Shown here one piece after another: positions 45,973 through 57,650 of a DNA stretch of 64,000 nt. Under the pieces are notes generated by a model. The model was not told where the DNA came from. It saw only the letters and a program-made list of their open reading frames with translations, and ran no database searches. Each line of letters starts with the position of its first letter. The first letter of the stretch is position 1. The position numbers were made by a program, and so were the translations under genes. This DNA is from Blastomyces gilchristii SLH14081 (taxonomy: Eukaryota; Ascomycota; Eurotiomycetes; Onygenales; Ajellomycetaceae), in assembly GCF_000003855.2 (NCBI RefSeq), contig NW_003101682.1:6102524-6166523 (forward strand), written 5' to 3'.

Positions 45973-48184
45973 TCAATCAAATTCGTCCTCGCTAGAGATA
46001 TTCTGTAGTAGAAGAACTGTATCATCATCAATATCCTCTCCCATGTTGTGGCTTAGGCAAGGACTGTCATCACCCTTACCATCACCAGAGCCAGCATGGT
46101 CATCACTTCCAGGCTCCTCCCCATCAACAGTCTCATCAACAAATTCTATTCCCTCCTCATCTAGCCATTCATACTCATAGCCCTGTTCCTGTTCGTCTTC
46201 TTCTTTTATCGATAAGGCTAAAGATGCATCGGACGGTGTCGTCCCACCGGTACCTTCATCCAGCTCGCTATTTTGAAGTTTGAACCCTGGCGTTGTTGTG
46301 GCAGGCTCCATTCGATGTTTTCGACTTGTGTCGGGGCTGCCATCGATAACAAGGTCGAGCTTCCGTTTCGAACGCACATGTACTACATGCGGGCGCTTGG
46401 AGATGCGGGTGAAGATGGAAAGCGGTGTGCCGCCAGGCCGGGGACCGAATTCATGCAGACCGGTCTATTTGGATATTTTCAATCATTATTAAAATTGTTA
46501 TTCATTCCTCCCCGACGTGTACAGAGCCGATATATCCATATGAAATTTACATCCCTGTCGTCTAGAAAGACAAACCAAAAACAAAACAAAACAAAATAAA
46601 AAATAAAAAGGCTCCGACCAAGCAGGGACCCTAGGTGAATACCTCATCGAGAGGGAGAGAAACTCGCTCGGCTTGGGATGACGTTAAGTACGTACGTACA
46701 TACCTTTTTAATTACAAATGGAACGATCCTGAGCGATCTCCCATGCATAAGCCCGACTTTTTCAACCTTAGCCACCTCCGCAAATCGCACACGTTTCATG
46801 CGCACTCGTGATCGAAGGCTAGGGGGTAGCCAATGCCAACAAAGCTTTATGCGTGTAGTGACCCCGGAGTCCCATGTTATGCCCGAGAGGGCCTCGTGAA
46901 GGACAGGTGGCTGTGTTCCCCTGAACCGCGAAGCCATTTCGTTTATGACGATAACAACACAATTTAATCTGGCAGCAAGTTTTTTCAAATCCATAACCAG
47001 ATTACCGATGATTTTCCAGCGAGTTCTTTCCTCTTTGGATTCCGCGGTTGTCCTGTGTTTTGGGTTACTGTTTCTCGGTGGTAGTTTGGTGCGGTATTCG
47101 GAGGTGAAGAGGGAGGAGATGGAGTCAATTACGATTAGGCCTGTTTCTTGGGGTGGGAAGCCCTTTGGCGGATGAGATATTAGGGCTAGGAGATGTGCAA
47201 GTGTTGGTGGGTGGAAATATATTAGCTCGTTGAGGATTTCGTCGCTCCTGCCTCCATTTGACGCTGCATCGGATGAGTTGTCGGATAAGCCTGAAACTCT
47301 AACTCTTTGGCAGATGTCTTTGAGCCTTGTTGGGTTCATAGGGCCAGCGGTATCTACCAATGTCAGATAGTATATCCATGTAAAATTATAATTTGTAGGC
47401 AATAGGGTTACTGTGAGCTCAGGGTTCCCTGAAATAATCAGACGAGGAGCACGACTCCCTGGCAATGATACTAACCTATCCAGATAACTTTCTGCGCCGC
47501 CTGTAATACCCGTGCCGCAATTCCCATTCTGTAAGTATTCAATCAGCTACATTTGTTTGTATCTCAACTCATGGGTTATTAATAGCCCAGTCTTAAGCGC
47601 GGATGATGGCGACGCTTTCGAGAATACTCACGCAAGTGAGGTCTTCCCCACTCCCCGCGGTCCTGTAACCTCTGTAACTTCTCCGCGCTTGATACCCTTC
47701 GCAGGCACATCCTGGTGGCCGTTATAACGTTGACTGTTCCGTCCGGGGCCCAAAGGGGATGGTCTCAGTCCAGAGGGCAGTGCCAGAGCAGCATCCAGGC
47801 GTGGGAGCCCAGTAGATACTGCACCATCACCCTCCCAGGTTGACAGAGGAGGTAATTTAACCCTCCCGAAGGCATGAAATGAGCCCTTTGGGCGTTTCTT
47901 TTGGCGGGCTATTAAACACAGTTAGTTAGCAATATGATTTTCGAAGCGGAATGCAAAATTGGCCTGGATAAAGAAATGTTGGGCGACCCAAGCGGCCCCT
48001 GCACAGAGTTCGATTATATCTGATATATATATACATAGGCATTGCAGCAGTCACTTATGAGGCACCAGAACTCATTCATGATCCCTTTTCTGTTTTATTC
48101 ATGGTGCATATTGGTAGTACTAGAGCTATTCATACCTTCGTCCGGGCTGGAAAACTTCGCGATATCTTCTTCCTGGGTTGTCAT
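45973..48184 (-). CDS. Rad51-paralogue RecA-family ATPase (Rad55/Rhp55-like)
   Basis: Five exons: complement(join(45973..46464, 46704..47353, 47476..47528, 47632..47908, 48136..48184)), about 506 aa. Rad51 paralogues assist Rad51 filament assembly in homologous recombination. Walker A is GPRGVGKT (about 99–106) in EVTGPRGVGKTSLAMGIAA, followed by VIWIDTAGPMNPTRL. Walker B is GLIVID (about 198–203). A segment FRGTQPPVLHEALSGITWDSGVTTRIKL matches the RecA-fold core after Walker B. There is no N-terminal helix-hairpin-helix domain, which favours Rad55 over Rad51, Dmc1 or Rad57. The C-terminus is a long Asp/Glu-rich tail (about 110 residues) ending near NISSEDEFD. Exon 1 is only 49 nt and is inferred from an ATG, a GTATGA donor and frame; the first intron is 227 nt. 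Orthology within the paralogue group is inference. Confidence 0.82.
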
Positions 48185-49197
48185 CGGATGCTACATTTAT
48201 TCGACAGACCCCGTGATGTGGTATTTAGGATAAAGCAAGGCTATATAAGTGGAGATACATAAATGGAATACGTTTGTGAGTGACGGGGGTATCACGAATG
48301 AGGTATTGGCAGTTGGCAGCTTGAGTTGATGTTCGATGTTTGTAAGGGAATCATGATTTTGATGGTGCAACTTTAAATAGATTTAACCTCACTTCATGCT
48401 TCCTTGATTGAAATTAAGTGAAAAATTAAGCCAGTAACTTACTTTATGAATTAGCGTACCCAACACTCGCTCAAATTCTCCTGTCAGGTCACGTGATCTG
48501 GCTTACTAATCCTTCCACCATATAACTTTTTCAATCAAGAAAGCTTTACATCTTCCACAGGTTATGAGACCTGTTTTGTGCAAAAATCTGTAACGTGGCG
48601 GAACCGAAGCAGTGACTAGTCAGCAGCATTACATAGAGGTAGTTGTTTGAGAAGCTGTAGAAGTGAGCTTGACTATCTTGCTTAAATAGTAAGCTTGTGA
48701 GCTACAGAGTTATTATGAGAATATTACAGATATAGTACTTAATATACTAAGAAGATTATATGAGAAATGCAGTAACTCTTATATATATTTCAGTAGAAGA
48801 AAAACAAATTACTGATCTCTTTAATGAGAAATCAGTATCTAGCTATTTTATATAGATAATGAGCAGATACTCTTCTCTTATTTTATAAGTAAGAATAGTC
48901 AGAGTAATATCTCAGCAGTGTTTTACTATTATAAAAGAGTAATCTACTAATCTTATATAAAAGTAAGATTCTTATATTTATTAATCAGATCTTTTTATAT
49001 TATATCTGAATAATATTATAAAGTGATTAAAAATCAGTTTAAATAATCTATGAAATAAATGAAATTATCTGTATAAAAGTACTAAGCTGTATAAAACTAT
49101 AAAAGAGTCTTAATATAGCTGAGAGTATAATAATATTCTTCTCTTTAAGAGTATAGTTCTGATACTATTAAGATTACTGAATTTAGAAGTTATCTTT
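48185..49197. other. Flank of the Rad55-like gene passing into AT-rich repeat host
   Basis: 48,185–~48,588 is ordinary intergenic sequence. From about 48,589 (TGTAACGTGGCGG) composition shifts, and after ~48,640 CpG, CpC and GpG become rare. This block is the host into which the outermost MITE (49,206) inserted and resumes at 63,957. It may be another LTR element starting near 48,589, but no second border lies in the window. Confidence 0.45.
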
Positions 49198-49648
49198 ATT
49201 ATATATAGACTGACTGCTAAGACTATAAATTTCACATTTAATTTCATTTAATCTGATCTCATACATTTCTTGATATGAATTTCACTGAGACTAGTCATTA
49301 AAAAAACATGCAAAGTGACTATATATAAGATCTTAAAATGAAATCATGACTTGAAAAAAATAAGAAAGTGATCTTATTTGATTTCATTTAGTCTTATTCT
49401 TAGTATAAAGTTACTATTTTTAGACATTTTAAGGTTTTTTTTAGACTATTTTTAATTTTTTAAAAAGTAACACTTTTTAATAACACTTAAATAAGATTTA
49501 AAGTCATTTAAAGCAATAAAAATAATTTAAATTAAGAAGTGAAAATCATAGTCTCATTTGAAAAATGTGATAAGAGTAGACAGTAAGTCTTACTGAGACA
49601 GTATAAGACTACTATTTAATGTTAAAACTGTGTAATGAAATCAGTTAA

Positions 49649-49978
49649 TGTAAGAGGTCTATGCTGAATAAATCAGTATAATATTGATAGGTCTTATATA
49701 ACAAAGAGAAAAACATTAGAGAAGGAAAGAAAGAGAAAGTGTAGAAATCAGTTATTGAAGTGAATATTTATACATGTATGTGATGATGTACATAATGAAG
49801 CTTCAGAGTGAAAGAATTTATATGTGTTTATAACAGCTGAGAATCAGTGATTGAGAATGACTGAGAATTGAAGTATACATGTTCAAGAGTGAAGTGAAAG
49901 AATCTATGAAGTAAAGTGAAAGAATCTATAAAGTGTAACAGAATAGTCTATATAATTGATCAGATGCAGCTCACTATA
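49649..49978 (-). repeat. Gypsy A3 3' LTR
   Basis: 330 bp, heavily mutated, with a short duplication around GAAAGAATCTATGAAGT (about 49,897–49,935) and a single copy of the region duplicated in A1. Confidence 0.88.
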
Positions 49979-51642
49979 TTAGTCTCTCTCTTTCAGAAGC
50001 AGTTCTCATTGATCAAGAGTCACTGTTTTAAATAATACAGAACTCAGAGTTCAGGTCAGTTAATTATAGCTGACTCATTTTATAAGATATTATCAGTCAC
50101 AGCTGTGAAGTCTCTTATCAAGAATATTCTCAATCTCTCACTCAAGCTCATTATCTTCTTCTATGATGCCTGATAACTGTCAGTCAGAAGTCAGTTAAGA
50201 AGAGAACAGATCAGTGACAGCATAGCAGAGTAAGCTTATATAAAATATATCATGAATCTCTGATAATGTATTAAGATAGTAATTGTGACTATCTAGAACT
50301 TCTATCACTTTATATCTGATATAGTGATAATCTAGTGTACAAGATGAATATGTGATTTATATATTCTTAGGATTCAATTATATCAGATCTTCTATCTTAT
50401 ATTATTCAGCAGAGTCTCAGTGAACATTGATTTAATTCTCTTGATTTTATTTTATAATTGTCATAAAGATCTCTGCTCAATCACAAACATCTCAGAGCTT
50501 TGTTACTATATTATCAGTGATCTGAATCAGACTGCAGAGATTTGATATAAACTGTGTAATCTCTAGAAGATTTAACACCTTTATATAATAATTATGTGTA
50601 AGAAAGAACAGGCTTATATCTATTGAAATAACATCTTATTCATTGATAGCAATCTCTGTGTGTAGAAGTAGATTATATCAATTATCTTATAAGTGATTGC
50701 AGAACTTACAGAGATAGTTCTTTACAGTCTGAATTATCTGTTCTAATGCATTATCAGTCTCAGAGTGATAGATAGTTGACAGATAGTATATAATCTTGAG
50801 AACTTGACTGAAGTTAATTACTATATCTCACTAGATTCTATTAGAAATATCAAGTGATTTCAGTAGATCTTTTCTACAGTTCTTTCATAAGATAATAGAA
50901 GAACAGTAGTTACAGTTTCAGACAAAGTGTCTGATACTGTTTAATATCTCAGATTAATAGAACTCTCAGAAGATCATTCTATACAGTTGTTTATAGTCTG
51001 AATAATCAGTTATATATGAATCATGCATCTCTTGCATTATTCAGATGTATAAGAGTTTGAAGTGAGAGACTCAGCATTGTTCACAGAATCATAGAGTATT
51101 ATTATTATTAATTGAATATTCTGAGATGTCAGTTCTTACATGTAATTCTGAGAGAAATCAGAGTACTTCTTATTATACTGCTTTAGTGAGTGCTTAAAGA
51201 AGTTCATCAGTTTGAGCTGCTGTATATCATAGCTTATCTAATATAGATTCAGAAGAAGTTGAGATATTAGTAACAGTTCTAATTGAAGAAGTATGTATAG
51301 TGCTGTGAGCTGTTTTATCTTAATTAACTGATATCTTCAGATTCAAGAGTCAGTGCTCTTGATTCATTCAGTAAGTATCTATTACATTAAATGATATATC
51401 TTACTCTTGTTATAAGAGAGCATCTGTCATCAAGTTCTGACTGTCAGAACAGTAGTATATTATAAAATAAAAGCAGCTTAAGAACTCAGATCATTGTATC
51501 TATTATTTAATGAGTTTACAGATAGTTATAAAGTATTTGAGATTCTTATAATCTGTGACTATCTTAAATTCAGAGATACTTCAGAGTTCAGAGTTTCATT
51601 CTTCTAAATAGTGGATAATTACAAGAAGTTTCTTATTATAGA

Positions 51643-51808
51643 TGTGATTCAAAGGTTGCTTACCAGCGTATGATTACAGGCGTACGCCGGCTTCTTATAT
51701 ATCATATGCTAAATTAATTAGTGGCTGCTATGACTCTCTTTACACTTGTAAGCAAGTTCAGAAGCAGCTGTGTTATTATTCATCAGTTGTACATTCTTCC
51801 GAATCACA
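51643..51808 (-). repeat. Gypsy B 3' LTR
   Basis: 166 bp, keeps some CpG (GGCGTACGCCGG), and is adjacent to a lightly mutated stretch (about 51,809–51,900). Confidence 0.9.
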
Positions 51809-54800
51809 TCCTTCTTCATCAGATTCAGTCACGCCCATGTGACCATGTTGTACACTCTAGCTTCATACAGATTAGCTTGTTACTAGTGTTTCACAATTAT
51901 GTGATCTATCTCTGATTTAGCTAGTGTTTTATGTACACTCTTACAAAGAAACTTTCACTATATTACATCACTTATTCACTAACTTTTCTCATTCTTCAAT
52001 TATCTTCTTCATCATTATTATTATTGAACATCATTATTATCTTATTCAAGATTACTACTTCTTCTTCTATTCAACATCTTCTATTCATTTATCTATTACA
52101 TTATACACATTTCTAACAATAATCTCTTATTTAGACTGACCGTGTGACTGTGTCTGAGATTAGAATCAGATTTTTTAATAGTCTCATTATCAATTTGACT
52201 GATCTCATTACATGGTTTTAACATTAGATAGTAGTCTCATACTGTTTCAGTGAAACTTACTGTCTACTCTTATCACATTTTTCAAATGAGACTATGATTT
52301 TCACTTCTTAATTTAAATTATTTTTATTGCTTTAAATGACTTTAAATCTCATTTGAGTGTTATCAAAAAGCATTACTTTTTAAAAAATTAAAAATAGGCT
52401 AAAAAAAACCTTAAAATGTCTAAAAATAGTAACTTTATGTTAAGAATAAGACTAAATGCAATCAAATGAAATCACTTTCTCATTTTTTTCAAGTCATGAT
52501 TTCATTTTAAGATCTTATATATAGTCACTTTGCATGTTTTTTTAATGACTAGTCCCAGTGGAATTCACGCCAAGAAATGTATGAGACCAGATCAAATGAG
52601 ATCAAATGTGAAATTCATGGTCCCAGTGATCAGTCTACTCTCATTCTTATAACAAGCATCATTGTAGTGCTCATACTGAGCAGTTTGTTAGCAGTAAGTG
52701 TAATGTGTTGTGAAATGTACATAGTCAGAACTTGTTTATCTTCTAATAATTATCAGAATGTATTACTATGAATGACACATCTTCTTTATCTTCTTATATA
52801 CTCTTGACTGTTTTTCTTCTCAGTGAGTTTCTGATCATGTTTTCTGACATGATTTTACATGAACATAGATGCTGATATATTTGTTTTTATTCATGTAAAA
52901 TCTTTACATGTTGACAGATCTGTGTCTACTGATGATAGTGAACTCAATATTGAATCATTGATCAAGAACTTGAAGAATGTGATAATGAAGAAATTGCTTA
53001 TATTATGTATGACTGAGTCTTCTATGTCTCTCTCTGTCTCTTCTGCTGCTTCTTTCTCTGCTACTCTCTCTCAATCTTCTACTCTTACTTCTATATCTGA
53101 TTCTCCTGCTTCTGCTACTTCTGTTCTCACAACCTTCACTTTCACTACTTCTGATTTTACTGTCTCTGCTTTCATTATCAGTTCTTGCTGTTTCAAGAAG
53201 ATGTTGTGTAGGCTTAATAAATTATATTTCTCAGTATGTACACTCTCACCCTTCTTATCAATCTCTAGAATAATTTATTATATGAAGATAATATATAATA
53301 TAACTATCTGAAGCTTGGTTACAGACACTGATTATTACATTCATTTTAAATATTTGTGATAAGATAATTGTTCATTCATACTAGAGAGTCATCTCTCTTC
53401 TTAATAATATTAAGATTGTAAGTCTTTTTCTTTTTCATCTTGTCTTTTTAATACTGATTTTTCTGTTTCTTAGAAGAAATTGTTATGAGTTTTACTGTGT
53501 ATAAAGTCATGATATCTACAGATATTAAGAAACTTTTCATAACTATTAAATTCAATATTACAGATATATCTGCTCTAATGAATATCTTTGAAATAATTGA
53601 TCTGTATCAGTCTATTCTCTGATATTTATTATCTGACTTCATGATGCAGATGAAGAATATTCATGTTTTCAGAAATAAGAATATGAATATCATACTCTTT
53701 TACACTCACAGCTATGAGGCTTGTATGTCTTATCTGAGATATTATTATAGAAATGAGCTGTTCATACACTGCATTCTACTTTCTGTATTTCTCTGTGTTT
53801 CTCTCTCTCTTTCTGAGAAGTCTTGTGCATGTTGTAATTGTGTGTATAATTCTAAGATTAGTAGGTGTTTGTTCAGTAACTGTTTCTATCTCTGATTTTG
53901 TGATTTTTATATACTAATAATGATTCTTAGTTGCTTCAGTGTCAGAGATCATTCTAATTAAAGATGATAATACTGCTGAGACTATCTTCTCTCACTCTTA
54001 AGCTTCTTCTATCACTTTCTCTTTTTTCTCTGCAGAGAAGATTGTGTGCACACTGAGTTGTAAGTATTCAGCTCTGAGTGACTCTCACTGTTATTTATTC
54101 AGTTCTATGTCTTCTTCTTCTTCTGTTTCTTCTATCTCTGTTCTCTCTACTCTGACTTCTGATTCTGTGAGTTCTATGCTCTTCTTCAATTTTTCTACAT
54201 ATACATGTATGCATTTCTATATTAGCATTTCAGTCAATCTTGTGATAAATGATATTAATGTTATATACAGAGTGATAGAGAAATCAGAGACATGTATAAT
54301 ATTATTATAAGAGTGGCTTGCAGCTTTCAAATTTCTTGTGAATCTTAAGTTTTGAGATTTCCTTTGTTTTTAGTGTTTTTCAGATGATATGATGTTGAAA
54401 ATAGAGTAAATATATGATGTATGAAAATAAATGAGATGTGTATAATAATATTTGTCTTTTACAGCTGACTTTTATAATTGATGATCAATTCATTATCTCT
54501 TTTCTTTTCTTATGCTTTTTCTTTATCTGCTAGTCACTACTCTTACATGATCTCTATATGATACAGTGTTCAGTGACTAGATTTGACAGCTTTCATCTTT
54601 TGTAATTCTGTCTCATGCATTATACTGTCTCTCTTCACCTGCTCAGATTACTACAGTAAATGACTCATTGAAACTAATCTTGTCTGACCTCTGAGCATTC
54701 TCAGAGATTGAGATAACTTAGTCTCATATATCTGTGAATATTTCAGATAGTTCATTCTCTGTGATCTCTGTGATTGAACTGATGTAAACAGTTGAATTCA

Positions 54801-55356
54801 ACTCTGAATTTCTTTTTCTTCTGCAATCTGACTCATGTACAAGTCTGCTGCTTTGAGACTACTCTTTGTCATGTTGCACTCACTGTCTGCAGTATGTTAT
54901 TGTATAACTGACTACAGTCTTATCACTTATTAAAGTGTGATATTTATCTGATTTCTTCATTGCTTCTCATTCTTTTCTTATAATTATAAAAAGATTAGAA
55001 TAAATGAGATTATCTGATTTATAAGCATCTATGATTTCTCTTACTTTGTGAGACTTTTTAATTATAAGTCTCTTCTTTTTGAATACTGATGATAGTGCTG
55101 TGAATAATTATAATCTGCTTAAGTCTTATATCTTTGCTTTTATAAGTTATGAATCATTTATTAAGTTGTATAAGATCTGTTTCTCTGATTCTTTCAATGT
55201 GTATATTCTCAGAGAATGTGATTTGAGTATTTTATATAACTTAAACCATCTAGGTTGAAACTTCTCAGAACTCTTATTATGTATGAGAACTTATATTCTT
55301 ATCTTGAGACTTGATTTCTTAACTAGTGAGTCTTGTATTCTTTTCAATTGAATTGC
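51809..55356. other. Unexplained 3' part of gypsy B
   Basis: About 3.5 kb between the integrase relic and the 3' LTR, containing MITE copy 3 (52,132–52,637). On the plus strand, pyrimidine-rich frames of 150, 84 and 88 codons (52,859–53,311; 53,641–53,895; 54,044–54,310) encode Ser/Thr-rich text; read on the minus strand the same sequence is Glu/Lys-rich. I recognise no domain. It may be an additional 3' ORF, antisense gene or further decayed insertion. Confidence 0.4.
52132..52637 (-). mobile_element. 506-bp hAT MITE, copy 3, nested in gypsy B
   Basis: Exactly 506 bp, opposite orientation to copies 1 and 2. Starts TAGACTGACCGTGTGACTG and ends GATCAGTCTA, with the 8-bp duplication CTCTTATT / CTCTCATT (one C/T difference). 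Its right end keeps CACGCC and CCCAGTGG, so mutation is partial. Confidence 0.88.
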
Positions 55357-57650
55357 TCAGTTCAGAAGTAACTTATTAGCTTTTGTATATGTGTCACTGA
55401 TCTCTTTCAATCTTGATTCTGCATCTGTGACTGTTATGTCTGCAATTGCTATTTCCTTTCTCATCTTTTCTGAAGCATTCTTCAGAATATGTGAATGCAA
55501 TTCATACAACAGATAGAATGATGAACACTTGAAGACTACATGCTGCTGAATTCGCGTGACTAATAGCATCTGACTGAGATATTCATCTCATAATCTTGTA
55601 GACTTGCTCACTAGATATTTCATCAGCATGTTATTCAAGATTTCATTTCAGTGTTTTATCTTTCTATTCATCCGTGAATGATATAATGTTGTTCTATAAT
55701 ATCTTGTCTGTAACTGACTTATGAAATGCCTCATCACTTCTTCTATGAGATTCACACTGTTATCAGTTAGAATCTCACGCGGTATTTCATAGTTGATATA
55801 GATTTTATTATGTAGAAACTTTATCATCATCTTCTCTATCATCTCTGAAACTGCTTTTATAACTGATCAGTCAGTAGCATAATTAATAGCAGTGATTATT
55901 CATTAATTTTCATTTAATGTTCACAGTAATATGTCTATGAGGTTCATCTCTCATTGTTTGAACAGTTGTATTATACACTTCATCTGATATTACACTTTTT
56001 TATATTCTAATTCTTTCTTAGATTCTTTTACAATCTGATAATTCAGACACTCATGAGTATACATCTGAATGTCCTCAGCTATGTTTAATCAGTATGCTCT
56101 TGATTTGAGTATGCTCATGAGTTCAGAGCTTTCTAAGTAGCTGAATTTCTTATGCATGTGAGTCATCAAGTTATGTTTAAATGAAGATTCTAGATAGAGA
56201 GCTTCTGCATATTCTAGATTACAGTAAAGTATAACATTGTTTTTTAATTTTCTTAGCTTGAAGTTCAGAAGCATCTCTTCTACTACTCTCATAAGATACT
56301 TGTTATCTGATATCTTGTCATTCTTCAAGTGAGAGATTATAATGTTCACTCATTCTGATTTCTTGTATCTTCTCAGTGTGTTTAACACAAACTTCTCTTG
56401 TGTCTGATTTACAGAACTCTTACTTATGAAATCAGATCTGTGACTGATTGCATCAGGCATTACAGCATTCAATTTCTTTTAGTATTTAATATGAAGATTG
56501 TACACTTGAAACTCTGAGATTCAATGTGCTAAGTGTTTGAAAGGTTTTATTATTAATTATAGATAGATAAGACTTTCATGATCTGTGATCACTGTTGGTA
56601 TATACCTGTTGTTAATATATCTATTTCATAATACTAGTATATACTTGATTGCTAGTAATTTCTTTTCATACACTGAGTAATTGAGCTCAGCATCTGATAG
56701 TTTTCTATCATTATATATCACTGAGTGCAGCTTGCTGTTCTTGCTCATCTGTAGAAAGAGTATCTCTGATAGCTCATTCAGATGTATCTGTCTCAATATA
56801 GAAAGATTTATCATAATCTGATTGAATAAGCACTGAGAATGTTATTATACATTCTCTCAGTGTGAGAAAAGCCTCTTTGCACACAGCATTTCAGATAATT
56901 GAATGAAACTTCTTCTTTTACAGATTTGCATTCATTTCTCTTAAGAGATCTGAGAGTGATGCAGATATTCATATGAAATTCTTGATAAATCTGCAGTAAT
57001 ATAAGATTAACTTAAGAAACTGTTATATATAGTATACATTTCTCAGCTGCAGCTAATTCACTATGACATTTAATTTCTTCAGAATGAGATATATACAGTT
57101 ATCACTTATTATATGTTCTATGAACTTCAACTCTTCTATTTTAAACACACACTTAATTGATTTGATATAGAGCTTATACTCTGCCAGAGTTATAAGCACT
57201 TTATCAAGATACTTCTGATATTCATTATATAAGTTTGAAAAGACTAGAATGTTATCAAGATATATAAGATATAAGATTTTATTCTGTTTATAAAGAATTG
57301 TATTCATTATTATTTAAAAGATGACAGATACATTTATCAGATCAAATAGTATTATCAGAAATTTAAACTTCTCTCATTGTGTATTAAATATAGTTTGCAG
57401 GACTGACAGTTTATTTATATGAATCTGTCAGTATTCTGAGAGAAGATTAATCTTTGATAGATATCAGATATTTTCAATCATATTCAACTGTTATTGAATC
57501 TGTGACAGTGAATATTTATTCTTGATTATAAGCTTATTAAGTGCTCAATAATTAATACACATCTGTCACTTCTCATTCATCTTTTTCACAAATAGAACTG
57601 AAAAGCCTTACATGCTTGATGAGAATTATATAAGATCATGTTCTAGAAGG
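55357..57650 (-). pseudogene. Gypsy B pol: RT, RNase H and integrase (broken)
   Basis: Minus-strand relic of a Ty3/gypsy polyprotein. RT has a YLDD-to-YLDN change in the catalytic box. RNase H keeps SDAELNYSVYEKKLLAI. The integrase zinc finger and DDE core follow. Stops, mostly TGA and TAA, separate short open pieces, so it cannot encode active protein. Confidence 0.8.

Noticed and set aside
52859..53311. 150-codon Ser/Thr-rich plus-strand gene inside gypsy B
   Set aside because: Kept only as an unexplained region: TCT-rich text is what the mutation pattern produces, and there is no domain or start context to support a gene.
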